A DNA stretch of 64,000 nucleotides from Capsulimonadaceae bacterium (GTDB taxonomy: Bacteria; Armatimonadota; Armatimonadia; Armatimonadales; Capsulimonadaceae). The translations under genes and the position numbers were made by a program. The DNA lies in contig JARLGU010000052.1 of NCBI GenBank assembly GCA_031292625.1, positions 1-64,000 of the forward strand, in the 5' to 3' direction. Below, in pieces: positions 35,019-43,928 of this stretch. Under the pieces are notes generated by a model that saw only the letters and a list, made by a program, of their open reading frames with translations, was not told where the DNA came from and did not search any database. Position 1 is the first letter of the stretch; every line of letters starts with the position of its first letter.

Positions 35019-35546
35019 TCAGACGACCTTTTCGATCTGGGTGAACTCGAGCTCCACCGGAGTCTCGCGGCCGAAGATGTTGATCAGAACCTTGACTTTG
35101 TCCTTGGCGGCGTTGATTTCCTGAATGTTGGCGTTGAAATCCGCGAACGGACCGGCCGTAACGCGAACTGCTTGGCCCACTTCCCAGACGGGACGATGGA
35201 TCGGCCGCTCTTCCCGGATGGCGTCCTTGATGTTGCGGATTTCTTCCAGTTTGAGCGGTGTCGGCTTCGGGTCGCCGACGAACTTGATGACGCCGATCGT
35301 GTTGCGCACGAGGTGCCACGTGGTATCGTCGAGAACCATGTCGATGAAGACGTAGCCGGGGTAAACCTTGCGATCGACCTCCGTCTTGCGTCCCGCGCGA
35401 ACCTTGGACTCTTTCTCCGTCGGGAGCAGAACCTCGTGGATCTTTTTGTTCCAGAGGTCCAGAGATTGGGCGCGCTTCTCGATGTTGGTCGCGACCTTCT
35501 TCTCGTGTCCCGAATATGTGTGGATGGTGTACCAGTGTCTCTGCAT
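35019..35546 (-). CDS. nusG: Transcription antitermination factor NusG
   Basis: This 175-residue protein has the NGN domain (HWYTIHTYSGHEKKVATNIEKRA, then RKVYPGYVFIDMVLDDTTWHLVRNT) and a C-terminal KOW domain (GQAVRVTAGPFADFNANIQEINAAKDKVKVLINIFGRETPVELEF). It binds RNA polymerase, assists Rho-dependent termination and couples ribosomes to transcription. It follows secE by nine bases. All blocks expected of the family are present. Confidence 0.98.
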   Translation of the reverse strand: MQRHWYTIHTYSGHEKKVATNIEKRAQSLDLWNKKIHEVLLPTEKESKVRAGRKTEVDRKVYPGYVFIDMVLDDTTWHLVRNTIGVIKFVGDPKPTPLKLEEIRNIKDAIREERPIHRPVWEVGQAVRVTAGPFADFNANIQEINAAKDKVKVLINIFGRETPVELEFTQIEKVV

Positions 35547-35555
35547 GGAACCTAC

Positions 35556-35837
35556 TTAGAATGAGTTGGCGCTAAAAATGTGTTGCCCGACGAGTTGGAG
35601 AGCCGAGTCGAGGAAGCCTTCCCATATGGCAACTGCGAGGATGAAGACCAGGACGACGTAAACGGACTTTTGCAAAACCTGCCGTTCAGGCCAGTGGGTC
35701 TTCTTCAGCTCGATGATGGTCTCGTTAAAGAACGTTCCAACGGCAGCAGGGTTGCTGCCCGGACCGGACTTCGCCAAGCGTTCCGCCCTTTGCCGCGCCT
35801 TGGCGACGCGAGGGTCTTCCTTTTTAATTTCAGGCAT
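35556..35837 (-). CDS. secE: Preprotein translocase subunit SecE
   Basis: This 93-residue single-helix subunit of the SecYEG channel has a charged N-terminus, then FFNETIIELKKTHWPERQVLQKS (the conserved amphipathic helix with the W-P motif) and one membrane helix (VYVVLVFILAVAIWEGFLDSALQ). Length and layout fit the short SecE type. It is the first gene of the operon, with a consensus promoter about 75-100 bases upstream and no tRNA-Trp or rpmG in between, unlike many bacteria. Confidence 0.93.
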   Translation of the reverse strand: MPEIKKEDPRVAKARQRAERLAKSGPGSNPAAVGTFFNETIIELKKTHWPERQVLQKSVYVVLVFILAVAIWEGFLDSALQLVGQHIFSANSF

Positions 35838-35910
35838 AAACCGGCCTTCCTACCTGTGCGTCCGACAAAAAATATGAACAGAAGCCGCGGCTTCTGCCCA
35901 AGTCCATTCC

Positions 35911-35940
35911 ATTATAGTCCCGAACCGTTCAAATTGTCAA
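35911..35940 (-). promoter_or_regulatory. Perfect-hexamer promoter of secE-nusG-rplK-rplA
   Basis: On the minus strand TTGACA (35940-35935) and TATAAT (35916-35911) are both perfect, with an 18-base spacer. This is the strongest promoter seen in the window and sits directly upstream of secE, as expected for a translation operon. Confidence 0.85.
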
Positions 35941-36036
35941 TTGGTCGCGTGAGATATTTGTTCGGAACCGGGAGACATATCCGTAACGGAGCATTTGCTC
36001 CCTCGTCCGGCCGGGATGAGGGAGCAAACAAGCAGC

Positions 36037-38511
36037 CTACTTGATGATCGATTTGGTTTCCCAAATATCGTTGGCGTAATCCTGGATCGTGCGGTCGCTG
36101 GAGAATTTCCCGGCGCGAGCCACGTTGAGGATCGACTTACGCGTCCAAAGATCCCCGTCATTATATTCGTGCGATGCCTGAGCTTGCATGTCGATATAGG
36201 AGGCGAGGTCTCCCAAAAGGAAGTACGGGTCTCCGCCCATAATCGAATCGTGAATGCCGCGGAACAGGCTCGGCTCCTTGGGCGAGAAGCGTCCGCCCGC
36301 GATTGCCGCCATGACGCGCGAGATGCGGCTATCCTCGAGATATGTCCACGGCTGATAGGAGCGATCCCGCTGCATCCGCTGTACCTCGGGGGTTCGCAGG
36401 CCGAAAATGTAGATATTTTCAGGCCCGACCTCCTCTTCGATTTCGACATTGGCTCCGTCAAGCGTTCCCATGGTCAGGGCGCCGTTGAGCTGGAACTTCA
36501 TGTTGCCGGTGCCGGACGCCTCGGTGCCGGCAGTCGAGATCTGTTCGCTGATGTTGGCCGCCGGGATGATCACCTCGGCAAGCGAGACGCGATAATCCGG
36601 CAGGAAGCAAACGCGGAGTTGGTCGCCGACGCGCTTATCGTTGTTGATTGTCGCGCCGACCGAGTTAATCAGCTTGATGATTGCCTTCGCCGCCCAATAT
36701 CCAGGCGCCGCCTTGCCCGCGAACACGAATACGCGCGGCGATTCCAGCGTCGCTCCGTCCTCGACGATGCTCAGATACAAGTGGACAATATGCATCAGGT
36801 TGAGCAACTGCCGCTTATATTCGTGAAAACGCTTCACCTGGATATCGAAGAGCGCGTCGGGAGACACGTTGATTCGTAGTTGGTCGTGAATGCGTTTCGC
36901 CAATCTGTCTTTGTTCGCGCGCTTTGCGGCGGCGAACTCTTGCTGGAATGCAAAATCGTCCAGGTAATCTTCAAGCTGCCTGAGCGCCGAGAGATCCGTC
37001 GTCCATTTGTCGCCGATCGTCTTCGTGATCAGCTTCGCGAGCCACGGGTTGGCGTTGAGCAGCCACCGGCGCTGCGTGACGCCGTTCGTCTTGTTGTTAA
37101 AGCGGTTCGGGAACATTACGACGAAATCGGCCGCGAGCGTGGTCTTGAGAAGGTTGGAGTGCAGCGCGGAGACGCCGTTGACTGAATGGCTTCCCACAAT
37201 TGCCAGGTTCGCCATGCGGACCTTCTTCTCGGGGCCTTCCTCGATCAGCGAGAGGCGAGAGAGGAAACCGGCGTCGCCCGAGCGTACCTTCGTGGCAGCG
37301 TCCATGAATCTGCGGTTGATTTCGAGAATGATCTGCAGGTGTCGCGGCAGAACGTACTCAACAAGAGCCATCGGCCACTTTTCCAGCGCCTCGGGCATCA
37401 ATGTGTGGTTCGTGTAGCCAAGCGCGGCTTGCGTTATCTTCCACGCATCGTCCCAGAACATCTCCTCTTCGTCTATCAAGAAGCGCATCAGTTCCGCGAC
37501 CATGAGGGCGGGGTGGGTGTCGTTGAGCTGGATTGCCACGTGCTGTGCAAAGTCCGCGAAGTCGTCGTGGCTGGACTGGTAGACGCGAATGATGTCGCGA
37601 AGCGCGCACGCGACGAGGAAGTACTCCTGGACGAGACGGAGCTCACGGCCTTGCACCACGGCATCGGATGGATACAGCACTTTGGAGATCGTCTCGGAGG
37701 CGATCTTTTGCTCGACGGCCTTGATGTAGTCGCCCATGTTGAAGATGTTCATGTCGAAATCTTGCGATGAGCGGGCCGAATAGAGGCGAAGGTAATTGAC
37801 GGTCTTGCCGCCGTATCCGACGACCGGCATGTCGGCCGGTACGCCGATCAGGACCTTCCAGTCCATCCACATCGGGTTGTAATGGCCAAGGCGGTCGAGA
37901 CCGTGTTCGATGCGTCCGTATAGCGGAACGATAACCGCTTCGCTAGGCCGTTCGATCTGCCACGGCGTCCCGTAGGCGCGCCAGCTGTCCGGCTTTTCGA
38001 CCTGATATCCGTTGTCGATCTCCTGGCGGAACAAACCATACTCGTAGTTGATGCCGTATCCGAATCCGGGCATGCCAAGCGTCGCGAGGGAGTCAAGGAA
38101 GCACGCGGCTAGTCGTCCGAGACCGCCGTTGCCGAGCGCCGCGTCGCTTTCGGCTTCAAGGGCATCCTCGAGGGTTAAGCCGAACGATTCCACTGCCTCG
38201 CGGCAGATATCCATGAGATTAAGATTATTGAGAGAATTGCTGAGGGAGCGGCCGATCAGGAACTCCATCGAGAGATAATAGAGCCGCTTTGCGTCCTGGG
38301 CGTTGTATTGTTCCTGGGTGGCAAACATGCCATCCACGAGAACGTCGCGGATCGCGAGGGCGATCGCCTGGAAAAGATGGTCCGGGGTAAGGTCGTTGCC
38401 CGACTCGCCCAGCATATAGCGGAGCTTTCGACGGACGAGTTCCTTGAGCCTTTCGGGTGAAACGATGGCATGGCTCCCATTTGCGCCGGACGATGCGATG
38501 ATCTCAGTCAT
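36037..38511 (-). CDS. glgP: Glycogen phosphorylase
   Basis: This 824-residue PLP enzyme releases glucose-1-phosphate from glycogen. Recognisable blocks are YYLSMEFLIGRSLSNSLNNL, NGGLGRLAACFLDSLATL, NDTHPALMVAELMRFL, GVTQRRWLLNANPWLA, FDIQVKRFHEYKRQLLN and EASGTGNMKFQLNGALTMGTLDGAN with the PLP-binding Lys. The open frame extends to 38709, but the ATG at 38511 gives a normal family N-terminus and has GGGAGG some 13 bases upstream. The extra upstream residues overlap the STAS gene. It shares its strand with the partner-switching genes, but a 97-base gap separates them. Regulation by the stress module is possible but not shown. Confidence 0.96.
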   Translation of the reverse strand: MTEIIASSGANGSHAIVSPERLKELVRRKLRYMLGESGNDLTPDHLFQAIALAIRDVLVDGMFATQEQYNAQDAKRLYYLSMEFLIGRSLSNSLNNLNLMDICREAVESFGLTLEDALEAESDAALGNGGLGRLAACFLDSLATLGMPGFGYGINYEYGLFRQEIDNGYQVEKPDSWRAYGTPWQIERPSEAVIVPLYGRIEHGLDRLGHYNPMWMDWKVLIGVPADMPVVGYGGKTVNYLRLYSARSSQDFDMNIFNMGDYIKAVEQKIASETISKVLYPSDAVVQGRELRLVQEYFLVACALRDIIRVYQSSHDDFADFAQHVAIQLNDTHPALMVAELMRFLIDEEEMFWDDAWKITQAALGYTNHTLMPEALEKWPMALVEYVLPRHLQIILEINRRFMDAATKVRSGDAGFLSRLSLIEEGPEKKVRMANLAIVGSHSVNGVSALHSNLLKTTLAADFVVMFPNRFNNKTNGVTQRRWLLNANPWLAKLITKTIGDKWTTDLSALRQLEDYLDDFAFQQEFAAAKRANKDRLAKRIHDQLRINVSPDALFDIQVKRFHEYKRQLLNLMHIVHLYLSIVEDGATLESPRVFVFAGKAAPGYWAAKAIIKLINSVGATINNDKRVGDQLRVCFLPDYRVSLAEVIIPAANISEQISTAGTEASGTGNMKFQLNGALTMGTLDGANVEIEEEVGPENIYIFGLRTPEVQRMQRDRSYQPWTYLEDSRISRVMAAIAGGRFSPKEPSLFRGIHDSIMGGDPYFLLGDLASYIDMQAQASHEYNDGDLWTRKSILNVARAGKFSSDRTIQDYANDIWETKSIIK

Positions 38512-38608
38512 ATGTTTTGTGTGTCCTCCCGTCCAGGTCGAGCCTGGCGCTGCCCATGAGCCCAATAGCGCTGCCGTGGGCTGGCGTCCGCCGTCCAGAG
38601 AATGTTGT

Positions 38609-38947
38609 CTAGCGGCTGAACGCGCGCAAAGCGTCCTCCTCGGTCCCGAGGATATCCATGATGCGGTGCATGCGGGCGATCTCAAAGGATGCCCGAACCG
38701 GTTTCGCAAGGTTGCAGAGTTTGAGATCGCCGCCGTTGCCGCTGACTTTTCGCAAGCACGACAGGATCGCTCCCAGGCCCGCGCTATCTACGAATCTGAG
38801 TTGTCCCATATCAAGCAGAACGAACTGGTGTTCTTCGAGCACTGGCGCCAATTCGCGCTTGAACTCCTCTGAAACACTTGCATCCAGATGGTCGGCTCGA
38901 ACGCTGACGACAGCGACATCTCCCTTTTGCTCGACTGACATATCCAT
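38609..38947 (-). CDS. STAS-domain anti-sigma antagonist (second copy)
   Basis: This 112-residue STAS protein is related to RsbV but different from the one at 22383. FVLLDMGQLRFVDSAGLGAILSCLRKV contains the candidate phosphorylation Ser in DSAGL. It lies 12 bases downstream of the receiver-PP2C-HATPase gene, so the two are made together. The PP2C is the natural phosphatase and the fused HATPase the natural kinase for it. It may act in a partner-switching circuit that does not involve sigB, or feed into it. Confidence 0.9.
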   Translation of the reverse strand: MDMSVEQKGDVAVVSVRADHLDASVSEEFKRELAPVLEEHQFVLLDMGQLRFVDSAGLGAILSCLRKVSGNGGDLKLCNLAKPVRASFEIARMHRIMDILGTEEDALRAFSR

Positions 38948-38959
38948 TACGACTTCTCC

Positions 38960-40588
38960 TTAACGAGTTGACTCCCGCTTTACGAGCCGGATTGTATTCT
39001 TCCCATCCGCCTCACTCAGGTACTGCACTTCATCGACGCATTGCTCGATCATGTAGACGCCAAAGCCTCCCTCGCGCGTCCCATCAAATGATGGGGGCTT
39101 GGCGGTTGCCGGATCAAACGGCTGTCCATGATGTGACAAGCGGATGACAATGCGATCCGTAAACAGGTCTGACGATACAACGATCGTCTCACCGCTACGT
39201 CCTCCATGCGCATGCCGGACGATGTTGCTCGCGGCTTCGTTGACGGCAAGCAGAAGCTGATAGTGCGCCTCGTCATCGAGTTCAGCGCCTTCACCGCGCT
39301 CAACGGCCTCGGAGACGAATGAGCGGATTTTCTGAAGCTGATTGAGCTCGCTCGTTACGATAATCTCCGCGTGAACGAGCGGCGCTCCCCATGGCACCTC
39401 GTCCATCTTGACAGCAACGCACGTCAAATCGTCGGCGAAGGTCTCTGATTGTGTAAACGCGACGACGGCGGCGCGAACGCGTTCGATCAGTTTGTGCGGT
39501 TCAATCAAACCGCCTCGCCGGATGAGCTCTCGCAAACGGTCGACGCCGAACATCTCGCCCGTGCTCGACATCGCTTCCGTTACGCCGTCCGAATAGAAAA
39601 AGAACAGGTCTCCAGGCTCGAACGACTGCTCGATCTGCTTGTACGTCTCGGTCTCGATGAAGCCGAGCGGGACGTTATCTCCCTGCAGCAAACGCGTCGC
39701 ATCTTTGCTTGGCTGCCAGTGGATGGTGGCAGTGTGGCCGCAGTCTACCAGGGTCAACTTCATCTTCGCTCTGTCGAACCGTGCGTAGCACAGGGTCGCG
39801 AACGTTTCGAGCTTGATCAGCTCTTTGGTAACATCTGAGTGGACAACTGCGATGATGTCTTCCGGCTCAGGCAGCGAGCCGCGATCGGAGTAGATGAGCT
39901 GACTCAGCGCGCGCTGAAGATGGCTCTTGACGGCAGCCCCGATTAGCGCACCGGGAATGCCTTTCCCCATGACGTCCCCAACGATGACGTCGAAACAACT
40001 CTCATTATGAACGAAGAAATCGTAAAAGTCGCCGTCGATCATCTGAGATGGCGACGTAATCGCGGCAATTCGCGCGCCGAATAATCCTGGCGGCGGCTGT
40101 CCGAGCAGCAACGTCTGCTGAATTCGTGCGCCGGTTTCGACTTCGCGGACGCGCGCTTGCTCCAGTTCGGCGTCGGCCCGCTTGTAATTTTCGACCGATT
40201 TCATCAACTCGGCCTGCAACTGCAGAATGCGCAGTCCCGCCCGTACGCGCATCTTCAGGCGCGGAGGGTCGAACGGCTTAACCAGATAATCGTCCGCGCC
40301 CGCTTCGGCTCCCTGCGCCAGATCCTGCGACGTGTCGCGCGATGTCAGGACCACGACGTAAACATACGGCCGGCCCGTCTGCGCACGGAGGCGGCGGCAC
40401 ACTTCGACGCCATCCAGCCCTGGCATCTGCCAGTCCAGTATCGCCATTTGCGGCGCATCGTCTCCCTGCAGCGATGCCCACGCTTGATCGCCATCCTCGG
40501 CGACAACGACATCGTATCCCCATCGACGCAGGACGCCTTCCACCATTCGGCGCGTAATTGCGTCGTCGTCGGCGACTAATACTTTCAA
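38960..40588 (-). CDS. Receiver-PP2C phosphatase-HATPase fusion (RsbU/RsbW-like)
   Basis: This 542-residue signalling protein has three domains. Residues 1-125 form a response-regulator receiver (KVLVADDDAITRR, phospho-site D52 in AILDWQMPGLDG, LVKPFDPP). A short coiled coil (about 130-165) is followed by a SpoIIE-type PP2C phosphatase (about 170-385: DGDFYDFF, VGDVMGKGIPGAL, VDCGHTATI, FFYSDGVTEA, FADDLTCVAVK). Residues of about 400-540 are an RsbW-like HATPase with LLLAVNEAASNIVRHAHGG, keeping the N-box Asn. Phosphorylation of the receiver should tune phosphatase activity towards the STAS partner encoded next. Start: TTG at 40588 with GGGAGG six bases upstream; the ATG at 40609 would place the SD inside the gene. 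The opposing kinase and phosphatase in one chain make a compact switch. Confidence 0.92.
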   Translation of the reverse strand: MKVLVADDDAITRRMVEGVLRRWGYDVVVAEDGDQAWASLQGDDAPQMAILDWQMPGLDGVEVCRRLRAQTGRPYVYVVVLTSRDTSQDLAQGAEAGADDYLVKPFDPPRLKMRVRAGLRILQLQAELMKSVENYKRADAELEQARVREVETGARIQQTLLLGQPPPGLFGARIAAITSPSQMIDGDFYDFFVHNESCFDVIVGDVMGKGIPGALIGAAVKSHLQRALSQLIYSDRGSLPEPEDIIAVVHSDVTKELIKLETFATLCYARFDRAKMKLTLVDCGHTATIHWQPSKDATRLLQGDNVPLGFIETETYKQIEQSFEPGDLFFFYSDGVTEAMSSTGEMFGVDRLRELIRRGGLIEPHKLIERVRAAVVAFTQSETFADDLTCVAVKMDEVPWGAPLVHAEIIVTSELNQLQKIRSFVSEAVERGEGAELDDEAHYQLLLAVNEAASNIVRHAHGGRSGETIVVSSDLFTDRIVIRLSHHGQPFDPATAKPPSFDGTREGGFGVYMIEQCVDEVQYLSEADGKNTIRLVKRESTR

Positions 40589-40600
40589 TACGCCCCTCCC
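40586..40600 (-). promoter_or_regulatory. SD and TTG start of the receiver-PP2C fusion
   Basis: GGGAGG (40600-40595) precedes TTG (40588-40586) by six bases. KVLVADDD follows directly, as in other receiver domains. Confidence 0.65.
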
Positions 40601-41102
40601 GCAGCACAACGGGGAGCGCCGCCAATTGTTATTGGAACGATAATTCGGTAATTGGCCGCTTCGGCGCAGAGGCGCGTACGGTCATAATGGCCGCACTGCA
40701 GGCGCGCATCACGGGCAAAGCTATTGTCGGTCTTCACGGCTAATTTTAACATCCCAATTTACTTCGGGCGTCCGAATGAACACGCCGCGAAATACATTAT
40801 CCACAATATCGGCTGTATCTCCCCGTTTTTATACCAGGGCGATCGTCCCTTAGTTGCTGAATCGCATCGTGGATCGATTAGATTACTGCTCTTAAAACAG
40901 GCACTTTTTGCATAATCATACAAATTCTCTACTGTTGTTCATTTTGATGATGGACGATAAATCTCCCTGCTGTCTTCATTACCGTCGGACCTTCATACTT
41001 CATTTTTCCCGTACAGGTCCGATTGACGCAAGTCCGCGACGTTCCTTCCGTCGCGCCCGCGCGGATGCTAACGAGGCAGGAATCGAGAACATGGACGCCT
41101 AA
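40589..41102. other. Divergent intergenic region between switch genes and addB
   Basis: It holds the promoters of both divergent units, but no clear -35/-10 pair was identified. It becomes AT-rich between about 40780 and 40990. Short open frames here lack SDs and family features. No repeat was seen. Confidence 0.4.
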
Positions 41103-43928
41103 TTGAAAGATTATATGCCTATTACACGAGAGTTTCTGGGTTGGGACGGTCCGATCCTTCCGGCGGTTGCCGACTTCATCATCAACCGGTACTCCGACCG
41201 GTCCAGCCTGGACATCGAATCCGTTGTTCTTGCCGTTCCCGGCGCCAGGGCCGGACGCCGGCTTGTCGACATTCTGGCGGACAAGTGCGCCAAAATGTCT
41301 CTGCTTCTCGTGCCTCCCCGAGTTGTCACGATCGGCCAACTGCCCAACGCTCTCGTTGGCGGCGATGTTCGGATCGTTCCCGGCATCGTGAGCGAACTCG
41401 CCTGGATCAAAGCGCTGTCATCGTCCCCGCCCGAAGAGTTTCGCGAGTTTAGCACGTACCGCCCCGGCGACCGCGATATCGCCGGGTGGCAGTCGATTGC
41501 CAGGGACCTATCGGCAGCGCTCGCGGATGTCCACGGGGCGTTCGTGGACATCGCCGCGGTTGCGAGTATTTTCCCAACGCCAGCAGGGCTCGATGAAAGC
41601 GCGCGTTGGCGGCGCATCGACGCGCTATATTCAGGCTATCTGTCGCTGATCGCCGGGCACGGACAGGATAAGTATGCAGCGCAGCGCGCGGCGGTTCGTG
41701 ATGGCGACTTTCAGACGAGGTACGACCTCATCCTGGTCGCGGCATACGATTTGCCCCTGGCAACGGCCGAGGTGTTGCGCCATACCCCCGCGAACGTCAT
41801 TGCTCTAATCGACGCCCCCGAGGAACACGCGGGCGGCTTTGACGACGCCGGCAATCTCGATGTCGACTACTGGGCTCAGGCAAGCATTCCGATTCCCGCC
41901 GGCACCGTCCGCGTTGCCGGGACGCCGCAAGAGCAGGCGTTTGCCGTCGTCGACGAGCTCAATAAAACGAACCGTGGATACGATCAGATCGTCGTCGGCC
42001 TTGGCAACCCTTCGATGACGGGAGTAATCGAGCGAACGATGGAAATGTCGGGCTTGCCCGCTCGACCGGCGGTTTCGCGCCAATTCTCGAAGTTAGGTCC
42101 GGCGACTGCGCTGACGGCCCTTGCCGACCTTCTGGACGATGACCGGGCGGAGAACTTTGCCGCTCTGATCCGCCATCCCGATATCCTCGACTATTTCCGC
42201 CAGACCGAAGAGCTTGGCGAAACCGCGGACGCGCTTCCCGCGCTGCTTGATGATTATATCTCTGAGCATTTGCCCAATCGCATTCGATCCGGCATGGCGC
42301 CCGAACGCAGCGCAAGCGCGCCGATCCGAATTGCGCTCGAGGCGGTAAGCGGACTTGTTAGCGAGTTGAGCGATCGCGTGGAGCCGCTGGGCCAGTGGGG
42401 CGCTGCCATACGCGACCTCCTGGGCAACCTCTACCGTCACCGGAGATTCAATCGCTTCGATCGGACCGACGATGCCGCGGTCGAGTTTCTTGAGGCCCTG
42501 ACGCGCGTTTTGGAGAAGTTGCGAGAAACAGCAAGCGAGGGGCCTCTGGCGCTCGAAACGACCGCATCGGGCGCACTTCGTTTTGCGATGCAGCAGGTTT
42601 CCGATCTCATGATCGGCGGCGACGACGGCGAAAGCCGCGTCGAGCTTCTTGGATGGCTTGAGTTGCTTTGCGACGACGCACCGGTCTTGTTGCTCACCGG
42701 GATGAACGAGGACTTCGTGCCAACGAGCGTGGCCTCTGATGGGCTGTTGCCGGAGTCGGTCCGAACGGCGCTCGGGATTGCCGGCAACCAGCGCCGTTAT
42801 GCGCGCGATGCCTATGCTTTGCAGGCGATGCTGGCATCGAAGGAAAGCTTGAAGATTATCTGCGGTCGCCTGGACAGCGACGGGAATCCGCTCCGGCCGA
42901 GCCGTCTGCTCTTCGCTGGGGCTGAAAGCGCAACCGTCGAGCATGCGCTGGCGTTTTACGGCGACGGAAAGAATGCGGGGGATTTACCTGTCCTTTTGCC
43001 GCACGGGAACCGTGACGAGCTTGCCGACTTGCCGTTGCCGGATCTATCCAGGCCTCCTCTCAGCAAGATATCCGTGACGGCGTTTCGAGATTATCTTGCG
43101 TGTCCCTACCGCTTTTACCTCAAGCATGTGCTAAAGCTTCTTCCCGTGGACGGGGAGTTATTGGAAATGGACGCGCGGCATGTCGGGACGCTGACGCACC
43201 GGATACTGAACGACTTTGCGGCGTCGGACCATAAGGATTCGCAAGATCCCCGGCTCATCGACCAGTTTTTGCAGGAGCGGCTCAACGCGCACGTTGTCTC
43301 CATCTTCGGCGCGGACCCGTCGCCGATGCTTCAGATTCAGTCGAGGCAACTGAGCCGCCGGCTCACGGCGTTTAGTCGCTTTCAGGCCGAGAGCAGCGCA
43401 GGCGGCTGGCGGATAGTCGCGCACGAGCAAGCGGCAAACATGCAGATCCATGTTAGCGGCGGCTCAATTCTAGTCGAGGGCCGCATCGACCGCGTTGACC
43501 GGCATCGCGAGACCGGGCAACATCGCATCCTTGACTACAAGATATCGGATGCGCGGCCGGATCCGGAGAAGCGCCACCGCAAGCGGAAGAACCAGTGGAT
43601 TGACTTGCAACTGCCGCTCTATCGGAGAATGGCGGCGAGCGTCGGCGTCACCGGCGCGACCGAGGTCGGTTTCGTAGGGCGAGGACAGCAGGAGAACGAT
43701 ATTACGCTTATGCTTGCCGCATGGACCGAGGACGATTTCGCGAGCGCGTACGCCTGCGCCGATCAGGTCGCACAGGCAATCCACGATCAGGTATTCTGGC
43801 CGCCTAGCGCAAATCCGCCGCCGTTTGCGGATGGTTTCGAGGCGATTTGCCGCGACCGTAATCCCGAGCGCGCCCGAACGATTGAGGCGCTTTCGCGCGC
43901 ACTTGCAGGCGCGGGAGGATCGCAATGA
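41103..43928 (+). CDS. addB: AddB-like helicase/nuclease subunit
   Basis: This 941-residue protein is of the AddB/RexB type. The N-terminal two thirds are a degenerate helicase fold. The C-terminal PD-(D/E)XK nuclease (about 650-850) has YLACPYRFYLKH, HVGTLTHRILNDF, VEGRIDRVD, RILDYKISD and QLPLYRRM, so the active-site Asp, DYK and Gln are intact. It differs from the best-known AddB proteins in lacking the three closely spaced C-terminal cysteines that hold a 4Fe-4S cluster. Only ICRDRN is present there. The start may be TTG at 41103 or ATG at 41115; neither has a strong SD. It overlaps addA by four bases and would work with it to resect double-strand breaks. Confidence 0.85.
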   Translation: MKDYMPITREFLGWDGPILPAVADFIINRYSDRSSLDIESVVLAVPGARAGRRLVDILADKCAKMSLLLVPPRVVTIGQLPNALVGGDVRIVPGIVSELAWIKALSSSPPEEFREFSTYRPGDRDIAGWQSIARDLSAALADVHGAFVDIAAVASIFPTPAGLDESARWRRIDALYSGYLSLIAGHGQDKYAAQRAAVRDGDFQTRYDLILVAAYDLPLATAEVLRHTPANVIALIDAPEEHAGGFDDAGNLDVDYWAQASIPIPAGTVRVAGTPQEQAFAVVDELNKTNRGYDQIVVGLGNPSMTGVIERTMEMSGLPARPAVSRQFSKLGPATALTALADLLDDDRAENFAALIRHPDILDYFRQTEELGETADALPALLDDYISEHLPNRIRSGMAPERSASAPIRIALEAVSGLVSELSDRVEPLGQWGAAIRDLLGNLYRHRRFNRFDRTDDAAVEFLEALTRVLEKLRETASEGPLALETTASGALRFAMQQVSDLMIGGDDGESRVELLGWLELLCDDAPVLLLTGMNEDFVPTSVASDGLLPESVRTALGIAGNQRRYARDAYALQAMLASKESLKIICGRLDSDGNPLRPSRLLFAGAESATVEHALAFYGDGKNAGDLPVLLPHGNRDELADLPLPDLSRPPLSKISVTAFRDYLACPYRFYLKHVLKLLPVDGELLEMDARHVGTLTHRILNDFAASDHKDSQDPRLIDQFLQERLNAHVVSIFGADPSPMLQIQSRQLSRRLTAFSRFQAESSAGGWRIVAHEQAANMQIHVSGGSILVEGRIDRVDRHRETGQHRILDYKISDARPDPEKRHRKRKNQWIDLQLPLYRRMAASVGVTGATEVGFVGRGQQENDITLMLAAWTEDDFASAYACADQVAQAIHDQVFWPPSANPPPFADGFEAICRDRNPERARTIEALSRALAGAGGSQ

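Noticed and set aside
35838-36036. tRNA-Trp or rpmG before secE, as in many bacteria
   Set aside because: No cloverleaf, no T-loop motif and no short zinc-ribbon frame is visible. Only a promoter was found.
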